Shown here: positions 59,027 through 64,000 of the stretch, piece after piece
Position numbering within the stretch: the stretch's first letter is position 1
Layout: the number at the start of each line of letters is the position of its first letter
NCBI RefSeq assembly: GCF_042660205.1
Contig: NZ_JBHSTQ010000008.1
Coordinates: forward strand, 1-64,000
DNA from: Sporolactobacillus kofuensis
GTDB lineage: Bacteria; Bacillota; Bacilli; Bacillales; Sporolactobacillaceae
Direction of reading: 5' to 3'
DNA: 64,000 bases
Notes under the pieces: model-generated
Database searches by the model: none
What the model was told of the DNA's origin: nothing
The model's input: only the letters and a program-made list of their open reading frames with translations
Program-made: the position numbers and the translations under genes

Positions 59027-59330
59027 AAAACGTCCCCCGCGGCATGGTATACATGTCGCGAGGGACGCTAATATTCGTGGTGCCACCCTCATTTATCGCC
59101 TAAGTAAATCATAAAGGCGACCTTCGTTACATACGATAACGGCCAAAAGCCGAATTTGCCTACTCACTGATTAATCAAACGCTCTGTTTTGATCAATTTT
59201 TCAGCAAATTTGCTCCGAAGTGCTCAATCAAAATGAAACCGTACCGACTTTCAGCAAATGCCGGCTCTCTGGCGACTGATTTCGTTAAGACCGTTGTCTT
59301 CATCATTGCAGTTCACAAAGTTGAACTTGC
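59027..59330 (-). promoter_or_regulatory. T-box riboswitch, serine (AGC specifier)
   Basis: The minus-strand leader carries the T-box AATGAGGGTGGCACCACG, just before a terminator CGTCCCTCGCG/CGCGGGGGACG with a T-run (59027-59070). Stem I shows AGAGAGCCGG and ATTGAGCACTTCGGAGCA. The codon before the ACTTCGG motif is AGC (59222-59224 on the plus strand), a serine codon. The antiterminator would form when uncharged tRNA-Ser binds. It controls the aminotransferase-serA operon, consistent with serine synthesis. Confidence 0.9.
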
Positions 59331-59348
59331 TTAACTGATTGTGTCCAA

Positions 59349-59377
59349 ATTGTAACAGCTATCTGTTTATTTGTAAA
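59349..59377 (-). promoter_or_regulatory. promoter of the T-box serine operon
   Basis: On the minus strand TTTACA (59372-59377), a 17-bp spacer and TACAAT (59349-59354). The start near 59342 fits the 5' end of the T-box leader. Confidence 0.75.
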
Positions 59378-59555
59378 GAAAAATATTTTCCTTTTTTTCT
59401 GAAGGCTTTATTAAAATCCCCTGAAGTTTTTATTTGATTATTGCGATGTGTTCGTTTGTCACAGGTGAACGGAGTATCACCATACAGGCTTAGATCTGCT
59501 GTGGGGTCGCTCTGGCACCGATCCCGTGGCATCTCACATATTACCTTTAGATCAG

Positions 59556-59606
59556 AAAAACACCATTAAATTTAAACATACTGTTTGACTTTAATGGTGT
59601 TTTTTC
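59556..59606 (-). terminator. hisC terminator
   Basis: AAAAACACCATTAAA (59556-59570) pairs with TTTAATGGTGTTTTT (59590-59604). Both sides carry T-rich tails when read outward, so it can end hisC on the minus strand. Confidence 0.8.
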
Positions 59607-59612
59607 ATCAAT

Positions 59613-60707
59613 TTACTTGCTTGGTTCCGGAGCAAAAGTTTTTATCGCCTGATCAAGAATATTGAGCAGTGTTTTCATATCTTCCTTTTTTCCGATCGTA
59701 ATACGTACTCCTGTTTGAAATGCATTAATTAGAAAGCCGTTTTTTCTACAAAACTCAGCGATTTTTTGTGGTTCATCAACCTTAATAAAAATGAAATTTG
59801 CCTGCGTGTTAAAATAGGGGATACCTTTCTCATCAAGAAATGCAGTGGTCATGGCGATCACTTCATTGTTCTTTCGCACACACTCATCTTTAAATTGATC
59901 ATCTTTGAGCGCTGCGAGTGCTGCCACTTGACTCAGCCGAGGATTATTAAATGGGGGTCTCACTTTGTCAATTTCATCGATGACGCGTTGGGAGCCAACC
60001 GCATAACCAATCCTGAATGATGCCAAGCCGTAGGATTTAGAAAAAGTTCTGAGAACAAGCACATTTTCCTTTGTTTCCAAGTATTTCAATCCATTTGGAA
60101 AGTCTTCAGCCGTAACAAAATCAATATAAGCTTCGTCAAGAACAATAAGAACATTGCTTGGTACCCGTTGAATAAAGGAATCAAGTTCGGTTGCAGTGAG
60201 ATATGTTCCTGTAGGATTGTTCGGATTACAGATCCATATGATTTTCGTTGAAGCGTCAATCGCATCCAGCATCGCATTGATCGCGTGCTTTCCATTTTGA
60301 TCACATGGAATTTTTTTCGTTGTTGCGCCTTCAATTTGAGCGTGACAATAGTATTCATAGAAGGTTGGCCAAGCCATGATAATATTGTCGCCGGTAGATA
60401 GAAAGGCTCGGCTGATTAAAACAATGATTTCATCTAAACCGGTGCCAAATAGAAAGTGTTCCGGTTCGATACCAAGCCGTTTGGCTAGTTCAAGTCGTAG
60501 CGCTTGATCACGACAATCGGGATAGAGTTCAGGCAAAAGAACATCGCTCGCAATCGCTTTTCGTACATTAGGTGAAGCACCATAGACATTCTCGTTAGAA
60601 TCCAGTTTGACAATCCTTTTCAAACCATAAATTTGTTTAATTTCTTCCAAGGATGGACCGGGATTATATGCTTTTAAATCTTCAAGATTTTTCTTAAACA
60701 CGTGCAT
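59613..60707 (-). CDS. hisC: histidinol-phosphate aminotransferase family protein
   Basis: A 364-residue class II aminotransferase. The PLP-binding Lys224 is in RTFSKSYGLASFRIGYA, Asn in WICNPNNPTGTYL and Asp/Tyr in VLDEAYIDF. The N-terminus VKLDSNENVYGASPNVRKAI is typical of HisC. No other his genes lie nearby, so as in some Bacillales it may also serve aromatic amino acid transamination. GAGGAG precedes ATG 60707. Confidence 0.88.
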   Translation of the reverse strand: MHVFKKNLEDLKAYNPGPSLEEIKQIYGLKRIVKLDSNENVYGASPNVRKAIASDVLLPELYPDCRDQALRLELAKRLGIEPEHFLFGTGLDEIIVLISRAFLSTGDNIIMAWPTFYEYYCHAQIEGATTKKIPCDQNGKHAINAMLDAIDASTKIIWICNPNNPTGTYLTATELDSFIQRVPSNVLIVLDEAYIDFVTAEDFPNGLKYLETKENVLVLRTFSKSYGLASFRIGYAVGSQRVIDEIDKVRPPFNNPRLSQVAALAALKDDQFKDECVRKNNEVIAMTTAFLDEKGIPYFNTQANFIFIKVDEPQKIAEFCRKNGFLINAFQTGVRITIGKKEDMKTLLNILDQAIKTFAPEPSK

Positions 60708-61014
60708 CGCTCCTCATCATTTTCAAAGCGCATAGGTGCTCTCTTTTTCACAGTATTCCGCGAATTTTCAGAAGTCACTGATTGTAGTTAACTGAAGTAT
60801 AGATATACCCTCACCCCAGCGGAGACATCCTGCGTTTAATCCATTACATTTAAACATGGAAGATGATAAAAGTAAAGGTTGGCATGGTAGTGCAGGAAAG
60901 CAGTGATTAAATAGTGAAGTGATCAAATTACGTAGGAGTTTCGCAGGAACTAGGGAATAGTTTTGATACCTAATCTTCATGAATAGGTAATGGACATTGA
61001 AGCTATTAAAAAAA

Positions 61015-61066
61015 TAGAAAACGTTTACAGAAAATTATTTTCAAATGAAAGCGTTTGATGTACAAT
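61015..61066 (+). promoter_or_regulatory. promoter with two cre-like sites before the RpiR gene
   Basis: TAGAAAACGTTTACA (61015-61029) and TGAAAGCGTTTGAT (61046-61059) both fit the CcpA cre shape; the second lies inside the spacer between TTTTCA (61038-61043) and TACAAT (61061-61066). CcpA binding there should repress. The first is identical to the site at 32265. Confidence 0.6.
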
Positions 61067-61096
61067 AGAATTAACGATTAGGAGGGGGACTATTCT

Positions 61097-61939
61097 ATGT
61101 CAGAGAGTCAGTGTATCGTTCGTATTCAGTCAGCCTACCCACATTTGAGCGAAAAAGAACGCAAAATTGCCGATTATATTTTAAATCATCCCAAAGAAAC
61201 GATTCACAGTAGTATTAATCAAGTATCCGCACGCATCAAGGTAGCCGATGCAACAGTATTTCGGTTCTGCCGCAGGTTGGATTTTAAAGGATTCCAAGAA
61301 ATGAAAATCGTTCTTGCTTCAGATATCGCTCGAAGTAAGCGTTTTGAAGAGACAAAGAAATCCGGTCAGGACGATGAAGTATTGGCACAGGCTGAGCAGG
61401 TCTTTCAGGATAATATCCGCACATTGGAGAATACCTACCAGATTCTAAATAGTGAACAATTCAAAAAAGCAATTCATACTTTATCACGCTCTGAACGCAT
61501 TGCGTTTTTTAGCAGTAGTGGTTCAGCCTTGGTTGCACAGGAAGCTCATCGAAAGTTCGTTCGTGCCGGTGTCATGACCTATGCACCAAGCGATGGAGAA
61601 TTCCAAACATTGACCGCCTCACAGTTGACAGAGCAGGATACTGCTGTATTTATCTCATATTCGGCATCAGATAAACATCTGGTACAAGTTGCGAAAACGG
61701 CAAAGCAAAAAGGCTGTCCAACAATTGGCTTAACCGGGTTTATGAAATCTGCTTTGGCTGAAATGATGGATATATCGCTCCATACAGTATCCGTACCCAC
61801 TGATTTCAGATCAGAATCTTATGTGGCGCGTGCTGCTCAGGTGACCTTAATTGATGCGCTTTTTGTAAGTGTGATGCACGTGCGCCAGCAACATCTGAAC
61901 AGTGACGGAAAGATACAAGACGTATTATTACAGGGATAA
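61097..61939 (+). CDS. RpiR/MurR-family transcriptional regulator
   Basis: A 280-residue regulator with an N-terminal HTH_6 domain (SEKERKIADYILNHPKETIH, SARIKVADATVFRFCRRLDF) and a C-terminal SIS phosphosugar-binding domain (IAFFSSSGSALVAQEAHRKF, DTAVFISYSASDKHLVQVAK, GCPTIGLTGFMKSALAEMMD). Such regulators sense sugar phosphates. AGGAGGGGG precedes ATG 61097. Its target is not evident; the neighbours are amino acid genes. The cre sites upstream link it to carbon control. Confidence 0.9.
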   Translation: MSESQCIVRIQSAYPHLSEKERKIADYILNHPKETIHSSINQVSARIKVADATVFRFCRRLDFKGFQEMKIVLASDIARSKRFEETKKSGQDDEVLAQAEQVFQDNIRTLENTYQILNSEQFKKAIHTLSRSERIAFFSSSGSALVAQEAHRKFVRAGVMTYAPSDGEFQTLTASQLTEQDTAVFISYSASDKHLVQVAKTAKQKGCPTIGLTGFMKSALAEMMDISLHTVSVPTDFRSESYVARAAQVTLIDALFVSVMHVRQQHLNSDGKIQDVLLQG

Positions 61940-62006
61940 TCAGGCAAATAATGCAAACGGTTGCAGGAAATGGCTTCTTTTCCCGCATCTATACGCGTGT
62001 TGTGTA

Positions 62007-62102
62007 TTAGAATTGAGAATGCAAGACGATGTACAGAATATAGAGTGCACCGAACAGAACAGCAAAAAATATAATAAATTTCCAACCAATTTTCACTTTC
62101 AT
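62007..62102 (-). CDS. 31-residue single-pass membrane peptide
   Basis: ATG 62102 is 6-8 bases after GGAGG (minus strand), and the 31-codon frame has one membrane helix (FIIFFAVLFGALYILYIVLH) between a basic start (MKVKIGWK) and SQF. The ribosome site lies inside the hairpin 62107-62156, which could hide it. Reality rests on the start site and helix only. Confidence 0.4.
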   Translation of the reverse strand: MKVKIGWKFIIFFAVLFGALYILYIVLHSQF

Positions 62103-62106
62103 GACA

Positions 62107-62156
62107 AAACCTCCTCATCAACGCTTAGTTTGAGCAGATGGGGAGGTTTCTATTTA
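62107..62156. terminator. hairpin between the RpiR gene and thrB
   Basis: AAACCTCC (62107-62114) pairs with GGGAGGTTT (62141-62149). On the plus strand it is followed by CTATTTATTG and could end the RpiR transcript; on the minus strand it overlaps the ribosome site of the small ORF. Confidence 0.5.
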
Positions 62157-62176
62157 TTGTTTAAGCATGAAGTGAA

Positions 62177-63085
62177 CTATATTGTGGAGATCATTTGTAC
62201 GCAAGAACCGTGATTAACAGGATGCAGCACTAAACATTCAAAATTTGGAAATGCACGCTGCAGACAATCACGAACTTGTCTACTTTTTGCATGATCCACA
62301 AGAGACATGACCGTAGGGCCGGCTCCGCTTAAGAATGTACCATAGGCTCCATTTTCACCGGAGAGCTTGCGGATCTCTTCCATTTCAGGAATAAGCTTGG
62401 CACGGAATGGCTGATGAAAGCGATCACTTTCCATCATTTTTCCTGCTAGAGGACCGTTACTTGTCAGTAGTGCAGCAATTAATACATTAGCGACACTGCT
62501 CGCCTCAATAGACTCTTTGAAAGAGAGTGTTGTTGGCAGTACTTTACGTGCTTCGCTTGTTTTTAATTCATAGGATGGTATAACGGTCACAAAATCAAAC
62601 GTTGGCGCGGACAGTCGGACACTTGAGACCTCTGTACTTGATTGCGTAGAGACCACCAATCCTCCATACAGAGAAGCGGTGACATTATCAGGATGTCCCT
62701 CTATTTGGCACGCAATCCAAGATTTTTCTTCCAACGTAAGATGTAGATCAAGCAGAAAATCTGCAAGCTCAATTCCTGCAACAATTGCAGAACCGCTACT
62801 CCCGAGCCCACGAGAGAGCGGAATATCATTAAGAACCTCCACCGAGTAGGGAGGGAGGTGTTTCCCATGTTGGTCTGCAATTTTTTTTGCGGTGACAAAG
62901 ATTAGGTTATTCTGCAATTCAGGTTGAAAAGCAGGTTGTTTGAGATAAACAAAGGACCAAGATTCCGCTTTGGAACAATTCAAAATAAGATAACGCTCGA
63001 AAGCAAGCCCGATCGAATCAAACCCCGGTCCAAGATTGGCTGTGCTTCCAGGCACTTTAATTTGAAATACTGATGGTTCACTCAT
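62177..63085 (-). CDS. thrB: homoserine kinase
   Basis: A 302-residue GHMP kinase that phosphorylates homoserine. Motif 1 is KVPGSTANLGPGFDSIGLAF; the ATP loop is PLSRGLGSSGSAIVAGIELA; the C-terminal motif is YGTFLSGAGPTVMSLVD. The start overlaps the thrC stop by ATGA, so the two are coupled. Both lie downstream in the threonine operon, whose first genes (hom and others) must be beyond the window. Confidence 0.95.
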   Translation of the reverse strand: MSEPSVFQIKVPGSTANLGPGFDSIGLAFERYLILNCSKAESWSFVYLKQPAFQPELQNNLIFVTAKKIADQHGKHLPPYSVEVLNDIPLSRGLGSSGSAIVAGIELADFLLDLHLTLEEKSWIACQIEGHPDNVTASLYGGLVVSTQSSTEVSSVRLSAPTFDFVTVIPSYELKTSEARKVLPTTLSFKESIEASSVANVLIAALLTSNGPLAGKMMESDRFHQPFRAKLIPEMEEIRKLSGENGAYGTFLSGAGPTVMSLVDHAKSRQVRDCLQRAFPNFECLVLHPVNHGSCVQMISTI

Positions 63086-64000
63086 TTGGACACCTGTTGC
63101 AAATGATCAACAACTGCCGACTCCTCAGCCCCAATAATTGTTGGCTCAATCGTCAGTGTATCCATTGCAGTCGCCGGATCTTTCAACCCATTTCCGGTCA
63201 AAATGCAGACGATCTTAGATCCCTTCTTAATCTTTCCTGCTTTGACATGTTTAATAAGACCGGCAATAGAAGCACAGGATGCTGGTTCGGCGAATACTCC
63301 TTCCGTACGGGCAATGAGCTTGTACGCAGCAATAATTTCATCATCTGTTACGGAGTCAATTTCTCCACCAGACTCTTTTTCAGCTGCAACGGCAAGTTTC
63401 CAACTCGCCGGGTTGCCGATCCGAATCGCTGTTGCAATGGTTTCAGGATGTTCGATGACCTTATTTTTCACGATTGCTGCTGATCCTTCAGCTTCGAAAC
63501 CATGAATTTCAGGGGGGGCAATCTGTTTGTTGTCGCGCAGCTCTTTGAATCCTTTCCAATAAGCAGAGATATTGCCAGCATTTCCAACCGGAATGCAAAG
63601 GACATCCGGCGCTGAACCAAGCTGGTCGACAATCTCATAAGCACCTGTTTTTTGGCCTTCCAGTCGAAATGGATTTATCGAATTCACAATTGTAAAATCA
63701 GAATGTGCGCCAGTATAACGGACAATATCCAGAGCTTGATCAAAGTTGCCATTGACCTCGAAAATCTTGGCACCGTACATGACCGACTGTGCTAATTTAC
63801 CGAGTGCAATTTTTCCTTTTGGAATGACGATGATACAGTCCATCCCAGCACGTGCACTGTACGCAGCGGCTGACGCAGACGTATTGCCAGTTGAGGCGCA
63901 GATTACCCCGGTACTACCACTTTCTTTTGCTTTCGCAACGGCGAGAAACATGCCGCGGTCCTTAAAGCTGCCTGTCGGATTTAATCCCTCAAATTTACCG
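63082..64000 (-). CDS. thrC: threonine synthase, partial (N-terminus outside window)
   Basis: About 306 codons are visible and the frame is open to the window edge. The PLP-lysine motif KFEGLNPTGSFKDRGM is at the upstream end, followed by VICASTGNTSASAAAYSARA, PVGNAGNISAYWKGF and the C-terminal CILTGNGLKDPATAM. It converts O-phosphohomoserine to threonine. About 45 N-terminal residues are probably missing. It is the gene before thrB in the operon. Confidence 0.95.
   Translation of the reverse strand, partial: GKFEGLNPTGSFKDRGMFLAVAKAKESGSTGVICASTGNTSASAAAYSARAGMDCIIVIPKGKIALGKLAQSVMYGAKIFEVNGNFDQALDIVRYTGAHSDFTIVNSINPFRLEGQKTGAYEIVDQLGSAPDVLCIPVGNAGNISAYWKGFKELRDNKQIAPPEIHGFEAEGSAAIVKNKVIEHPETIATAIRIGNPASWKLAVAAEKESGGEIDSVTDDEIIAAYKLIARTEGVFAEPASCASIAGLIKHVKAGKIKKGSKIVCILTGNGLKDPATAMDTLTIEPTIIGAEESAVVDHLQQVSK

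Noticed and set aside
1..64000. tRNA or rRNA genes
   Set aside because: No cloverleaf or rRNA segment was recognised; only the tmRNA relic at 12793-12863 has tRNA-like sequence.

Overview
The window reads as the chromosome of a low-to-mid GC, Gram-positive, spore-former-type Bacillales. Evidence is the strong AGGAGG ribosome sites, the SAM-I and T-box leaders, CcpA-like sites, a Bacillus-style heme operon, a PBSX/SPP1-like phage remnant, an AlsR/AlsS/AlsD acetoin module and a secreted GH68 levansucrase. The mixture (levansucrase, acetoin genes, aquaglyceroporin, lac-type regulator) best suits a lactic-acid-forming Sporolactobacillus-like organism; the genus is an inference.

Region by region. 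(1) 1-10,450: a decayed prophage early region. It holds a broken integrase, broken ImmA peptidase, CI-like repressor, a promoter region with four matching operators, a broken Cro-like gene, a frameshifted antirepressor-like gene, a replication block (replisome organizer, G39P-like helicase loader, DnaB helicase), a run of small overlapping ORFs ending in an XtrA-like gene, and a frameshifted secreted toxin. No packaging, capsid, tail or lysis genes are present. (2) 10,450-13,790: a scar zone with a lac-type DeoR repressor, a stub of a sugar-phosphate isomerase, a LacX-like mutarotase, a degraded copy of a metE-like 3' end, a decayed tmRNA 3' end that looks like an attachment-site relic, and MerR and MFS remnants. 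(3) 13,790-17,670: a MerR-controlled set (CMD-domain protein, cupin, aldo-keto reductase, SDR) with MerR-type 19-bp-spacer promoters. (4) 17,778-20,910, minus strand: a MetE-like methyltransferase under a SAM-I riboswitch, a nitroreductase and an atypical SDR. (5) 21,056-27,878: hemA-hemC-hemD-hemB-hemL, facing hemE. (6) 28,027-32,236: a two-component system, three small membrane or His-rich proteins and a CDF metal exporter, linked by shared promoter repeats. (7) 32,636-36,209: amidase, DUF3290/DUF421 pair, YdcF-like protein, CBS-domain protein. (8) 36,488-39,367: sacB with a LacI-type operator, and a LacI-family regulator behind it. (9) 39,521-46,360: glutaredoxin-like protein, DedA, aquaglyceroporin, AraC regulator, thioesterase, cardiolipin synthase, AI-2E-type transporter. 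(10) 46,368-49,979: alsR facing alsS-alsD. (11) 50,406-55,641: membrane proteins, methyltransferase, AIM24-like protein, anchored sensor-like protein, HAD hydrolase, then IS3 and transporter scraps. (12) 56,193-59,377: class V aminotransferase and serA under a serine (AGC) T-box. (13) 59,613-64,000: hisC-like aminotransferase, RpiR regulator with cre sites, thrB and partial thrC.

The most informative unexplained structure is regulatory: three tandem 11-bp repeats at identical spacing in front of two promoters of the metal/envelope two-component locus; three MerR-type promoters sharing one operator core across a decayed and a live operon; a perfect LacI-type palindrome at the sacB start site; a TAAT-N11-ATTA palindrome before alsS; and a four-operator phage switch whose integrase and Cro genes carry stop codons while the repressor reads through intact. 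All assignments come from reading the sequence; no database search was run.
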